Positions 21,007-31,950 of a stretch of 64,000 nt of DNA are shown here, piece after piece. Source of the DNA: Closterium sp. NIES-65 (taxonomy: Eukaryota > Streptophyta > Zygnematophyceae > Desmidiales > Closteriaceae); assembly GCA_948144175.1 (NCBI GenBank), contig CANXME010002464.1:156057-220056 (forward strand), given 5' to 3'. Both the position numbers and the translations under genes were made by a program. The notes under the pieces are model-generated. The model made no database searches. It saw only the letters and a program-made list of their open reading frames with translations, and had not been told where the DNA came from. Each line of letters begins with the position of its first letter. Within the stretch, counting starts at the first letter, position 1.

Positions 21007-23241
21007 CTAAGAGGAGAAGGGACCCTCTATCGCCTTCGCGTAAGAGCGCGGAGTCGGAATGTCAAGTGCATCCGGGTCTCCCTCAGGGGTAAGCAATACG
21101 GACACGAGATGAGGTGAAGCAGTAGCCAAACACTGGAACTCCTCCTGCGTGTCCTCAAGGACGTCCGTGCCAAGGGCACACTCACCCCCGACGGACGGAG
21201 GACATACAGACTCAAACTCAGCGACAAGACTAGCAGCGTAGTCTAGACGACAGCGAGCAGCAAAGTCGACGAGCTCAGCAACTAGGGCAGACGCAGCAGT
21301 GGACTCAAAGGAAGGGTCAGTGATGACAGTAGCAAGGAGACGCGTGACAGTAGGATTGGCAGCACGAAGAGAGTCCGACTCCGGGTCAGGAAGAGCAGGA
21401 AGAGAGGACTCAGGAGGAGAAGGCAAAGGGGCACGCAGAGGAGCAGTGGACGGACGCAGAGACATCTGGTGCGTGCTAGGGACAGGAGGAGGACGCTGAC
21501 GCGAACCACGACCACTAGTGCGAGCAGGACGGACAGGCGACGTAGAGCGAAACGCAGGCTCACGACGCTCAGCAAGACCTCTAGTAGGACCAGTGTAGGG
21601 AGAAGGAGTAGGCAGAGGGGAGGCCGCCTGTAACTGTAACTCTGACGGGACAGGCTGTGGACACTCTAAGGGAGAAGGAGGACCAGTAGAAGGCGGAAGA
21701 CCAAGAACCTGCTGAAGGAGCGGAACGAAGTACGGCCGAGGCCGCGCGGCCACTCCAGACACAGCACGGACAGCACCAGTACTACCAGCGGCAGCACCAG
21801 CGCCAAGAGCACCTCCAGCTCCAGTACCTTCAGCAGCACCAGTAGCACCCCCAGCAGGACCGCCTCCAGGACCGACAGCAGTAGCCTCAGCGCCAACACC
21901 CTCAGCAGCTCCAGCTTTAGTCGTACCCGCAGGCTCAGCAGCTCCGTTACTCCCAGTACGAGCACCTCCGGGCTCAGCACCCCCAGGCTTAGCACCCCCA
22001 GTAGTAGCACCCTCAGGCTCAGCACCCCCATGCGTAGCACCCACACGCTCAGCACCCCCAGAGTCAGCACCCTCAGGCTCAGCACCCTCAGGCTCAGCAC
22101 CCTCAGCAGCACTAGAGTCACCAGTAACCTCGACAGGCTCGACTGCGTCTACGTGGGACACACATGAAGGGGCAGGACCCTGAGGGGGGTGGGGGTCTAC
22201 CGGGGGGGGACCTGGCACAAGGAAGAGCGGTGGCGGGGGGAGGGACGGAGTGCGGTAGGGGAAGAGGCGGTAGTAGGAGACCAACTCGTCAAACGTGACG
22301 TCCTGGGAGGACAGAACACGACGAGAGGTGGGGTGGTAGAACTGCCACCCTGGCGCGTCAGGGGGGAAGCCAAGGAAGACGCAAGGAGCAGCACGAGGGG
22401 ACAGCTTGTGCGCAGACAAGTCGCGGACAAACGCCCGAGATCCCCAGACACGGAACGCAGACGCATCGCCAACCTTCTCCGTCCCCAGCAAAGCTGGGGA
22501 GGTCTCTGGAATGAAGACCCTGGGGTGAAGGTTGATCTGATGCGCCGCGTACCGAACCGCAAACGGCCACAGAAAATGGGGGGTAGCCGCATGCATCATG
22601 GACGTACGGGCGACGTCCATGACCATGCCAATGTGGCGCTCAGCAATCCTATTTTGTTGTGGAGAGTCTGAAAGCGTGAAGGTCTGGCGGATGCCTCGTG
22701 CACGACAGTAGGCTCGCAGAAGGCCAGAGGAGAACTCTCCGCCTCTGTCAGAGTGCAGACGCAGAACAGGAAAGTCCGAGCCGAAACTCTTCCTCAGCTG
22801 GAGACGAGCTGCGCGGATCCAGTCGATCAACACCTCAGTGACATCACCCTTGCTGCGCAAGGGGAAGACTGTGGTGTAACGCGAGTAGTCGTCAACCACC
22901 AGCAGGAATTAGCGCTCGTGACCCTGTCCACGGACGCGGGCGGGGCCCCACACGTCCATGTGAAGCGTCTGCAGCGGGGCCTCTGTCGGAAGAAACTGGG
23001 AGGAGTGAGGGGCAGCCCGCTGCCGTCCCTCGACACAGGGGACGCAGGTAGGGCCAGGCCCCGGAGGTAGGGGAGGGAGGGACCGGGGAAGACCAGAGAC
23101 AAGGACACGGGAGGCCATGCCTCGGAGACGAAGTAGGGAGGGGTGACCAAGGCGGTGGTGCCAGAGGAGAGTCTCGTGAGACAGGAGGCGACACGAGCAG
23201 GGGGCAGACTCAGGACCAGACCTGGACGCTGCAGCAAACAC
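21007..23241 (-). pseudogene. copia integrase and linker (Cop-5)
   Basis: Integrase starts with LLWHHRLGHPSLLRL (zinc-binding HX3H) and has a CX2C pair in TCVPCVEG. The catalytic Asp of HMDVWGPA, the Asp of HSDRGGEF and the Glu downstream (PQQNRIAERHIG) are all present. A TAA at 22,909-22,911 replaces the Tyr codon in ERYFLLV and splits the domain. The Glu-Pro-Gly linker follows (21,960-22,120), then the pre-RT block, which ends at TAG 21,007-21,009 (CAG in intact copies). Confidence 0.85.
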
Positions 23242-23259
23242 CTGACCCGACGCAGCTAC

Positions 23260-24705
23260 CTAACCAGACGCAGGGACAGGAGGAGACGCAGTGGTCAGTG
23301 TGTACAGGCTCGACCCCGGCCGACGAGTAAACGTGGCCAAGTGTCGGCCCGTCTGAGCGTCCGTGCAGTGGGTCACCCGCTGGCTCGCAGGAGTGAACCG
23401 GTGAACTCCCCCATCCTGTAGGTCAGCACCACTCACCAAGTTCGTAGAGAACGAGGGGAGGTAAAGACCCGACAGGGTGCCAGTGGAAGCCGCTGGACAC
23501 GGGAGGACAGTGGAGAAGTGAGCAAGGACAGGACCTTGAGAGGGGTCTGCCAGAGAGACTGCAACTGGACGACCAAGCAGCGTGAGTGTGGTGCGGTCTC
23601 GAAAGAAGGAGCGAGAAGCCCCCGAGTCAAGGGTGAAGGTGAGGGAGGCCGAAGCCGACTCGGTACCTGAGAGCGCGGACTCACCAGCACCTGAGGAAGC
23701 AGACGCACTAGCACTTAGAGCAGCAGCCTCGCTAGCACCTAGAGCAGCAGCCTCACCAGTACCTAGAGCAGCAGTCTCAATGCCCGGGTCGGGCGGGAAA
23801 CACCGGTAAGAGTCACCCTCATCACTAATAGTCACAGCATACATGGCAGCAAGAATAGCATCAAAGTCAAGGTCAAAGATAGCTACTCCCGCCCTAGGCT
23901 CACCCTAGCGGGGGATCTCCTTGGCCTCCGGGAACTGGTGATGCCAAGCGTCCGTCAGGCGACCAAAGCAGCGCTGGGTGGAGTGCGCACCCCCGCACTG
24001 CTCACCCGCACGGTCGCCGGTGCGTACGACGTAGGTGCACGGACCAGTACCCCCACCCCGCTGGCGTGCAGCGTACCACTCACGGAGCTGCTGAGGGGGG
24101 GGGATGTCACGAGTGCGCTGCTGCTGCTGCTGCTGCTGGTGCTGACCCCCACCAGAGGCGACCCTCTGCGCAGCGCCACCCCGACCAGCTCCACCTCCTC
24201 CGTCGCCGCCTCCTCCACCGCCGCCACCTCCGCCACCTCCGCTCCCAACGCCACCGCCGCCGCCGCCTCCGCCTCCACTGCCGCCACCGACACCTCCACC
24301 CCCGCCACCACTCCCACCACCACCCCCACCCCCTCCACTTCCTCCACCGCCACCTCCGCCACCCCCGCCCGCCCCTCCAGCACCCTTGCACCCCTTGCCT
24401 TTGCCGGTGCGGCGTCTCCCGCTCGGGGCAGACGCAGCGCCAACCGACTCGAAACCAACGAGGTCGGCTGCAGCAGCAGAGGCAACAGAGGGCAAAAGGG
24501 GGGAGGGGGAACACCCCTCAAAGACGGGGATGCGAGGGTCACCACGAGAGGCTCCTACAACGTCTATGCTCTTCTCAGCTGCTAGGAGGGCCTTCTCGAG
24601 GAGGTCAACGGTGAGAGTGGTGGGGCAAACTGAGAGGAAGTGGTCCCTGACTACGCGAAGGGAGTCAGGGAGTCGGGTGACTATGTAGTAGAGGGTGATG
24701 TACAT
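23260..24705 (-). pseudogene. copia gag C-terminal part, zinc knuckle and protease (Cop-5)
   Basis: After the poly-C break the frame reads MYITLYYIVTRLPDSLRVVR, a long glycine-rich linker, the knuckle region (C-X13-C-X3-H-X4-C; PCTYVVRTGDRAGEQCGGAH) and FPEAKEIPR, then TAG at 23,905-23,907, where the other copies have TGG in EIPRWGE. The same frame resumes with MYAVTISDEGDSYRCF at 23,844, reads the protease motif TLDSGASRSFF and hits TAG at 23,260-23,262 in place of CAG. Confidence 0.85.
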
Positions 24706-25175
24706 GGGGGGGGGTTCTTGGCGCAGAACTCAGCAAGAAGCGCAGCGCGGTAGCGAGTGTCACTAGTGCGGAGGTGCGTAATGAGGTCAGCGACTGTGGA
24801 AAAGGCAGCAAGGTCAGGGAAGAGGTACGGTAGCATGAGGCGGCTCAGTGCAGCAGTTGCAGGGGAGGAGTAGCGCGCAACTACAGCGTCGTACAGGGTC
24901 TGAGCACTCTTGTACTGGCTAAAGTGCGCACGCTCAGAGGTAGGCAGGTGGCGACGCATAGCAAGACGTGCAGCAGCATCGCGTGTGGCCCACTGTGAGC
25001 GAACAGAGGCGTCAGCATCAGCAGCAGGGGCAGGAGAGGCACCAGAGGTGAGGTCAAAGAGGGAGAGACCGTCTGCCCTATCGCACTGTAGGAAAAGCTG
25101 CATGTCATCTACCCAGACGTCAAAGTCAATGGCCCGACCCTCAGCTTCAAAAGCGAGGATACTAGGGGTAGCCAT
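24681..25175 (-). pseudogene. copia gag, N-terminal part (Cop-5)
   Basis: Starts MATPSILAFEAEGRAIDFDV at 25,175, the start shared by all copies. It resembles the N-terminal gag region of plant copia elements (WVDDMQLFLQCDRADGLSLF, FSQYKSAQTLYDAVVARY, LITHLRTSDTRYRAALLAEF). The frame leaves homology at a run of nine C (24,706-24,714 region) and ends shortly after. The rest of gag continues in another frame from 24,705. It would form the particle shell. Confidence 0.85.
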
Positions 25176-25198
25176 GACAGCAGTAGACTAGCAGCGCG

Positions 25199-26040
25199 AA
25201 CAGTAGGGTAAGGGCAGTGCAGTGACAGAGGCGCTGCTCTTACCGGACAGGGCGGCTCGGGCGGCTTGGCGGCTCGGCAACTCGGGCGGCTCGGCGGTAC
25301 GGCGGCTCGGCAGCAACTGCGGCTCGGCGACTCGGCGGCTCGGGCGGCTCGGCGGTACGGCGGCTCGGCAGCAACTGCAGCTCGGCGGCTTGGCAACCCG
25401 GCGGCTCGGGCGGCTCAGGTGGCGCGGCGGCTCGGGCGGCTCGGGTGGATCGGGCGGCTCAGCAGCAGCTCGGCGGCGCCGGCGGCTCGGTGGTGACGGC
25501 GGGGCCGCGTGGGGACGGCGGCGGGGCCGGGTGGAGCGGCGGCGGGGCCGGGTGGAGCAGCGTCGGGGCCGGTAGAGGCGGCGCCGGGGCCGGGAAGGGC
25601 AGCGCTGGGGCCGCAGGGGTAGGCGACGGGGCCAGCAGAGGCGGCGCCGAGGCAGGGAAGGGCAGCGCCGAGGCCGCAGGGGTAGGCGACGGGGCCGCTA
25701 GGGCGGCTAGGAGGGGGGGGTCGCGAGGGCGGCTTGAAGAGGCCGCGAGGGCGGTTAGAAAGGGCCGCGAGGGCGGCGTGAAAGGGCCGCGAAGGCGGCG
25801 CAACGCGACGGAGCCGCGAGGGCGGCGGATCGGGGCCGCGAGGGCGGCGCGACGCGGCCGCTAGGGCGGCGCGACGTGAAGGGGCCGCGAGGGCGACGCG
25901 ACGGGGCCGCAAGCGCGACGTGACGTGGCCGCTAAGGCGGCGCGACAGGGTCGAAAGAGGGGAGCGCGACTCGGGCAGTGTAGAGCGCACTCCGGGCAAG
26001 GAAAAAAAGGTGGTGGGCCCTAGGAACAGTTCCCACAGGG
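25199..26040 (-). repeat. GC-rich tandem-repeat leader of Cop-5
   Basis: Between the PBS and the gag start. It consists of short units such as GGCTCGGGCGGCTCGG and GGGGCCGCGAGGGCGG. Frames are open on both strands because of the repeat; no protein is supported. It is probably the untranslated leader of the genomic RNA. Confidence 0.75.
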
Positions 26041-26044
26041 GAAC

Positions 26045-26057
26045 CTGCTCGATACCA
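26045..26057 (-). promoter_or_regulatory. primer-binding site of Cop-5
   Basis: Reads TGGTATCGAGCAG on the minus strand: the initiator-Met tRNA complement TGGTATCAGAGC with one A missing, directly against the 5' LTR. Confidence 0.75.
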
Positions 26058-26182
26058 TGAGAAACTGAACGAGAATGAATTGACTAAGGGAAAGTTGGGT
26101 ACAAGTGCAAACCCTAGAAAACTGTACCCCATATGTGCTACCCCACTATAGCCTACAGTAACTATGTCATATAAATCTGACA
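26058..26182 (-). repeat. 5' LTR of Cop-5 (125 bp)
   Basis: Same sequence as the 3' LTR apart from about three substitutions. It is followed on the minus strand by the PBS. Confidence 0.93.
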
Positions 26183-26700
26183 CAGACGTGGATGGCAAGG
26201 AATTTTGGACGTTCGTACGTAAAGCTCGGCGTGATTACGACATCGACGTGTGCTACATAATGAACGCCGCCTAGACTCCTCTGTGGCTGGAGATATCGGA
26301 GACAACCACCATAGAGCAGACGAGCGTGAAGTCAGTGCCCATCCGAAATGGTGGGTACCAGAAAGAATGAGTCACTGTGATGTTGGCGTGCATAGCAACG
26401 GGGGAGAAGCTAAAAACGTGGGTGTTCTTCAAACGCAAGAAAGTGCTAAAGGGTGATTTCCCGAATAGTAAGCTCTGAGGTTGTGACTTTTTGTGGCTGT
26501 TTCATATAAGAAATAAACTAATGACTGTATCATTTTGCTTAAGCGCGGATGTGGTCGTCGGCTGCCAAGAGAATGGCTGGATGGAAGCCAAGAATATCAT
26601 CTAGTGGCTCGACGAGGCAATGGTGCCTTTTATCAAGCCCAAGTTTGGCGTCCTTCGAAAGTTGCCGTTGAGCCCTGATACACCGAAATGCACTCATTCC
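26183..26700 (+). pseudogene. pogo/Tigger-like transposase, DDE half with a small intron
   Basis: Continues the gene cut by Cop-5. It reads EFWTFVRKARRDYDIDVCYI, MNAA*TPL (where the family has MNADETPL, so the first catalytic Asp is Ala and the next codon is a stop), SVPIRNGGYQKE*VTVMLAC, then EKLKTWVFFKRKKVLKGDFP. A 76-bp intron fits at 26,468-26,543 (GTAAGC donor, CTAATGAC branch-like motif, TTTTGCTTAAG acceptor). Splicing it joins KGDFPNS to ADVVVGCQENGWMEAKNII. A further TAG follows before WLDEAMVPF. It ends where Cop-6 begins. This is DDE family transposase by motif order, clearly inactive. Confidence 0.7.
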
Positions 26701-26705
26701 TCGTT

Positions 26706-27367
26706 CTGAGGAGTACAAGTTGGAAACTCTAAAGTGTTGTACCCCATATCAGCTACCCCACTACAGCCTACACAGACTAAAGCATATAAGATTTACACAC
26801 CCCCATAGGCAAAGTGGGGGAGAACAAGAAGTCACAAGACCAGTCAAGGGTAGCAAAGCAAGCTGAGGGTGGATCACAAAGTCACCACGCATTCTGAGCA
26901 CAAGCAAATGGCCACAAGGCCAGTTCACATGGAGAGTTATCTAAAGGCGAACAAACAATACAGTGATGACAACATAGCAAGAATAAGCATCTATGTATAT
27001 GTATAAAGATCACAGCACAACAAAGTCAAGAAGTAAGCAAGTGAGGCCCAGTAGGCACAAGGCCAAGAGCAGTGCAGAAACGCTGATGATCACAAGGCTG
27101 AAGTGCCTTGGTGAAAATATCAGCAGTGTTGGCCCGAGTGGCCACGTAAGCAAGACGAAGCTGGCCATGCTGCTGCAACTCTCGAGCAAGGAAGTAGCGC
27201 AGAGCGATGTGCTTCGTCCTGTGCTCCAGTATTTGCTCCTGACACAAGGCAATCATGGCCTTGTTGTCGACGTACAGCACTGGAGGAGAACGAGGCGGCT
27301 CTCCCAGGTCGATGAGCAGGTAGGTGAGCCAGCGTAACTCTTGTGCAGCCATGGCCCCTACGTATAT
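26706..27367 (-). mobile_element. Cop-6, 3' end: partial LTR and RNase H
   Basis: A minus-strand copia 3' end. The LTR (about 26,706-26,797, its 3' edge lost) is followed by the polypurine tract and RNase H, and breaks off at about 27,367 where the plus-strand leader of Cop-7 starts. Its LTR core (CTGTGTAGGCTGTAGTGGGG and ACAACACTTTAG) matches the 5' LTR at 36,372-36,496 better than any other LTR here, so the two ends are taken as one element. Confidence 0.75.
27026..27367 (-). pseudogene. copia RNase H C-terminal fragment (Cop-6)
   Basis: Reads GIYVGAMAAQELRWLTYL, VDNKAMIALCQEQILEHRTK and NTADIFTKALQPCDHQRF to LLTS at 27,026. The N-terminal side is fused to the unrelated GC-rich leader of Cop-7 read backward, so everything before IYVGAM is missing. 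Confidence 0.85.
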
Positions 27368-27572
27368 CCCGAGCCACTTGAGCCGCCCGAGCCACCGAGC
27401 CGCCGCTGCTGCGGAGCCACTCGAGCCGCCCGAGCCGCCGAGTCCCCGAGCTGCAGTTGCTGCCGAGCCGCCGAACCGCCGAGCCGCCCGAGCCGCCCTG
27501 TCCGGTAAGAGCGGCACCTCTACTAGTGCGCTGCCCTTAGCCTACTGCTCGCGCTGCTAGTCCACTGCTGTC

Positions 27573-29177
27573 ATGGCTACCCCCAGCGTCCTCGCTTTTG
27601 ACGCTGAGGGTCGGGCCATTGACTTTGACGTTTGGGTAGATGACCTGCAGCTTTTCCTACAGTGCGATAGGGCAGACGGTCTCTCCCTCTTTGACCTCAC
27701 TTCTGGTGCCTCTCCTGCCCCTGCTGCTGATGCTGACGCCACTGTTCGCTCAGAGTGGGCCACACGCGATGCTGCTGCACGTCTTGCTGTGCGTCGCCAC
27801 TTGCCTACCTCTGAGCGTGCACACTTTAGCCAGTACAAGAGTGCTAAGACCTTGTACGACGCTGTAGTTGCGCGCTACTCTTCCCCTGCCACTACTGCAC
27901 TTAGCCGCCTCATCCTGCCGTACCTCTTCCCTGACCTCGCTGCTTTTCCCACTGTCGCTGACCTCATTACGCACCTTCGCACTAGTGACATTCGTTACCG
28001 CGCTGCCCTTCCCGCTGATTTCTGCGCCAAGAACCCCCCCCCCTATGTACATCACCCACTACTACATAGTCACCCGGCTCCCTGACACCCTTCGCCCGGT
28101 CAGGGACCACTTTCTCTCTGTTTTCCCCACCACTCTCACCGTTGACCTCCTCGAGGAGCGCCTCCTAGAAGCAGAGAAGAGCATAGTCGCTGTAGGAGCC
28201 TCTCGTGGTGACCCTCGTGCCCCTGTCTTTGAGGGGTGCTCCCCCTCTCCTCTCTTGCCCTCTGTTGCCTCTGCTGCTGCGGCCGACCTCGTTGGTCTTG
28301 AGTCGGTCGTTGCGGCGTCTGCCCCTAGCGGGAGACGCCGCCCTGGCAAGGGCAAGGGGGGCAGGGGCGCTGAAGGAGCTAGCAGGGGCGGTGGCGGCGA
28401 TGGTGGAGGCGGCGGAGGGGGTGGGGGTGGCGGTGGGGGTGGTGGCGGGGGTGGGGGCGTCGGTGGCGGCGGTGGAGGCGGAGGCAGCGGCGGCGGTGGC
28501 GGTGGGAGCGGAGGTGGCGGAGGTGGCGGCGGTGGAGGAGGTGGCGGTGGAGGAGGTGGAGCTGGTCGGGGTGGCACTGCGCAGAGGGTCGGCTCCGGTG
28601 GTGGTCCGCGCCATCAGCAGCAGCAGCAGCGCGCTCGTGAGATCCCCCCCCGTCAACAGCTTCGTAAGTGGTACGCTGTACGCCAGCGGGGTGGGGGTAC
28701 TGGTCCGTGCACCTACGTCCTACGCACCGGCGACCGCGCGGGTGAGCAGTGCGGGGGTGCGCACTCCACCCAGCGCTGCTTTTGCCGCCTGACGGACGCT
28801 TGGCGTCACCAGTTCCCTGAGGCCACTGAGATCCCTCGCTGGGGCGAGCTATCTAGGGCGGGAGTAGCTATCTTTGACCTTGACTTTGATGCTATTCTTG
28901 CTGCCATGTATGCTGTGACTATTAGTGATGAGGGTGACTGTTACCGGTGTTTTCCGCCCGGCCCGGGCATTGGGACTGCTGCTCTAGGTACTGGTGACGC
29001 TGCTGCTCTAGGTGCTAGCGAGGATGCTGCTCTAGGTGCTAGTGCGTCTGCTTCCTCAGGTGCTGGTGAGTTTCCGCTCTCAGGTACCGAGTCGGCTTCG
29101 GCCTCCCTCACCTTCACCCTTGACTCGGGGGCTTCTCGCTCCTTCTTTCGAGACCGCACCACACTCACGCCGCTGCT
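27573..29177 (+). pseudogene. first gag-protease copy of Cop-7
   Basis: Gag starts MATPSVLAFDAEGRAIDFDV at 27,573 and reads to a C10 run at about 28,033. The frame then shifts by one and continues MYITHYYIVTRLPDTLRPVR, a very long glycine linker (28,380-28,560), the knuckle (CTYVLRTGDRAGEQCGGAHS) and the protease start TLDSGASRSFFRDRTTLTPL. It is then joined to gag sequence read in the wrong frame (LHVLLCVATCLPL). The protease is therefore cut a few residues after its active site. Confidence 0.85.
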
Positions 29178-31950
29178 GCACGTCTTGCTGTGCGTCGCCA
29201 CCTGCCTACCTCTGAGCGTGCGCACTTTAGCCAGTACAAGAGTGCTCACACCTTGTACGACGCTGTAGTTGCGCGCTACTCCTCCCCTGCCACTGCTGCA
29301 CTGAGCCGCCTCATGCTACCGTACCTCTTCCCTGACCTTGCTGCCTTTCCCACAGTTGCTGACCTCATTACGCACCTTCGCACTAGTGACACTCGCTACC
29401 GCGCTGCGCTTCTTGCTGAGTTCTTTGCCAAGAACCCCCCCCCCTATGTACATCACCCTCTACTACATAGTCACCCGGCTCCCTGACTCCCTTCGCGTAG
29501 TCAGGGACCACTTCCTCTCAGTTTGCCCCACCACTCTCACCGTTGACCTCCTCGAGAAGACCCTCCTAGCAGCATAGAAGAGCATAGTAGCTGTAGGAGC
29601 TTCTCGTGGTGACCCTCGCACCCCCATCTTTGAGGGGTGTTCCCCCTCCCCCCTTTTGCCCTCTGTTGCCTCTGCTGCTACGGGCGACCTCGTTGGTTTC
29701 GAGTCGGTCGGCGCTGCGTCTGCCCCGAGCGAGAGACGCCGCACCGGCAAGGGCAAGGGGGGCAAGGGTACTGGAGGGGCTAGCGGGGGTGGCGGAGGTG
29801 GCGGTGGAGGCAGTGGAGGGGGTGGGGGTGGTGGTGGGAGTGGTGGCGGGGGTGGAGGGGTCGGTGGCGGCAGTGGAGGCGGAGGCGGCGGCAGCGGTGG
29901 CGGTGGGAGCGGAGGTGGCGGAGGTGGCGGCGGTGGAGGAGGCAGCAGCGGAGGAGGTGGAGCTAGTCGAGGTGGCGCTGCGCAGAGGGTCGGCTCCGGT
30001 GGTGGTCAGCGCCAGCAGCAGCAGCGCACTCGTGACATCCCCCCCCCTCAGCAGCTCCGTGAGTGGTACGCTGCACGCCAGCGGGGTGGGGGTACTGGTC
30101 CGTGCAGCTACGACCTACGCACCGGCGACCGCGCGGGTGAGCAGTGCGGGGGTGCGCACTCCACCCAGTGCTGCTTTGGCCGCCTGACGGACGCTTGGTG
30201 TCACCAGTTCCCTGAGGCCACTAAGATCCCCCGCTCGGGCGAGCTGTCTAGGGCGGGAGTAGCTGTCTTTGACCTTGACTTTGATGCTATTCTTGCTGCC
30301 ATGTATGCTGTAACTACTAGTGATGAGGGTGACTGTTACCGGTGTTTTCCGCCCGGCCCGGGCATTGAGACTGCTGCTCTAGGTACTGGTGAGGCTGCTG
30401 CTCTAGGTGCTAGCGAGGCTGCTGCTCTAGATGCTAGTGCGTCTGCTACCTCAGGTGCTGGTGAGTCTGCTCTCTCAGGTACTGCGTCGGCTTCAGCCTC
30501 CCACACCTTCACCCTTGACTCAGGGGCTTCTCGCTCCTTCTTTCGAGACCGCACCATACTCACGCAGCTTGGTCGGCCAGTTGCAGTCTCTCTGGCAGAC
30601 CCCTCTGGGGGTCCTGTTCTTGCTCACTTCTCCACTGTCCTCCCGTGTGCGGCGGCCCCCTCTGGCACCCTATCTGGTCTTTACCTCCCCTCGTTCTCTA
30701 CGAACTTGGTGAGTGGTGCTGACCTACAGGATGCGGGGGTTCACCAGTTCACTCCTGCGAGCCAGCGGGTGACCCACTGCACGGACACTCAGACGGGCCG
30801 ACACTTGGCCACGTTTACACGTCGGCCGGGGTCGAGCCTGTACACACTGACCACTGGGTCCCCTCCTGTCCCTGCTTCTGGCCAGGTAGCTGCGTCGGGT
30901 CAGGTGTTTGCTGCTGCGTCCAGGTCTGGTCCTGAGTCTGCCCCCTACTCGTGTCGCCTCCTGTCTCACGAGACTCTCCTCTGGCACCACCGCCTTGGTC
31001 ACCCCTCCCTGCTTCGTCTCCGAGGCATCGCCTCCCGTGTCCTTGTCTCTGGTCTTCCCTGGTCCCTCCCTCCCCTACCTCCGGGGCCTGCCCCTACCTG
31101 CGTCCCCTATGTCGAGGGGCGGCAGCGGGCTGCCCCTCACTCCTCCCAGTTTCCTCCGACAGAGGCCCCGCTGCAGACGCTTCACATGGACGTGTGGGGC
31201 CCCGCCCGCGTCCGTGGACAGGGTCACGAGCGCTACTTCCTGCTTGTGGTTGTTGACTACTCGCGTTACACCACAGTCTTCCCCTTGCGCAGCAAGGGTG
31301 ATGTCACTGAGGTGTTGATCGACTGGATCCGCGCAGCTCGTCTCCAGCTCAGGAAGAGTTTCGGCTCGGACTTTCCTGTTCTGCGTCTGCACTCTGACAG
31401 AGGCGGAGAGTTCTCCTCTGGCCTTCTGCGAGCCTACGGTCGTGCACGAGGCATCCGCCAGACCTTCACGCTTCCGGACTCTCCACAGCAAAATGGGATT
31501 GCTGAGCGCCGCATTGGCATGGTCATGGACGTCGCTCGTACGTCCATGATGCATGCGGCTGCCCCTCATTTTCTGTGGCCGTTTGCGGTTCGGTACGCGG
31601 CGCATCAGATCAACCTTCAGCCAAGGGTCTCCATGCCGGAGACCTCCCCAGCTTTGCTGTGGACGGGGAAGGTTGGCGATGCGTCTGCGTTCCGTGTCTG
31701 GGGATCTAGGGTGTTTGTCCGCGACTTGTCTGCGGACAAGCTGTCCCCTCGTGCTGCTCCCTGCGTCTTCCTTGGCTTCCCCCCTGACACGCCAGGGTGG
31801 CAGTTCTACCACCCCACCTCTCGCCGAGTTCTGTCCTCCCAGGACGTCACGTTTGACGAGTCGGTCCCCTACTACCATCTTTTCCCCTACTGCACTCCGT
31901 CCCTCCCCCCGCCACCGCTCTTCCTTGTGCCAGGTCCCCCCCCCCGGTAG
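29178..31950 (+). pseudogene. second gag-protease-integrase copy of Cop-7
   Basis: Begins at gag residue about 70 (RRHLPTSERAHFSQYKSAH), reaches a C10 run near 29,434 and shifts frame. A TAG at 29,575-29,577 replaces Glu in LLAAEKS. Then the frame is open from 29,656: glycine linker, knuckle, protease TLDSGASRSFF, integrase zinc ligands, HMDVWGPA, HSDRGGEF and QQNGIAERRIG, all catalytic residues present. The frame ends at 31,950 because a C run is 10 long instead of the 8 seen in Cop-3, Cop-5 and Cop-9 at this site. Confidence 0.87.

Larger units (their letters stand above)
19153..26182 (-). mobile_element. Cop-5: full-length copia element, minus strand, inserted in a pogo-like gene
   Basis: It is bounded by two 125-bp LTRs (19,153-19,277 and 26,058-26,182) that differ at about three positions. 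Near-matching 5-bp flanks GAGAC (19,148-19,152) and CAGAC (26,183-26,187) look like the target-site duplication with one change. Internal order on the minus strand is PBS, GC-rich leader, gag, protease, integrase, linker, RT, RNase H, polypurine tract. Although the LTRs are young, the coding region has at least six in-frame stops plus several frameshifts. Confidence 0.93.

Noticed and set aside
26250-26456. Short plus-strand ORF in the DDE half of the pogo-like gene
   Set aside because: It is out of frame with the transposase motifs, which read through the same bases in another frame.
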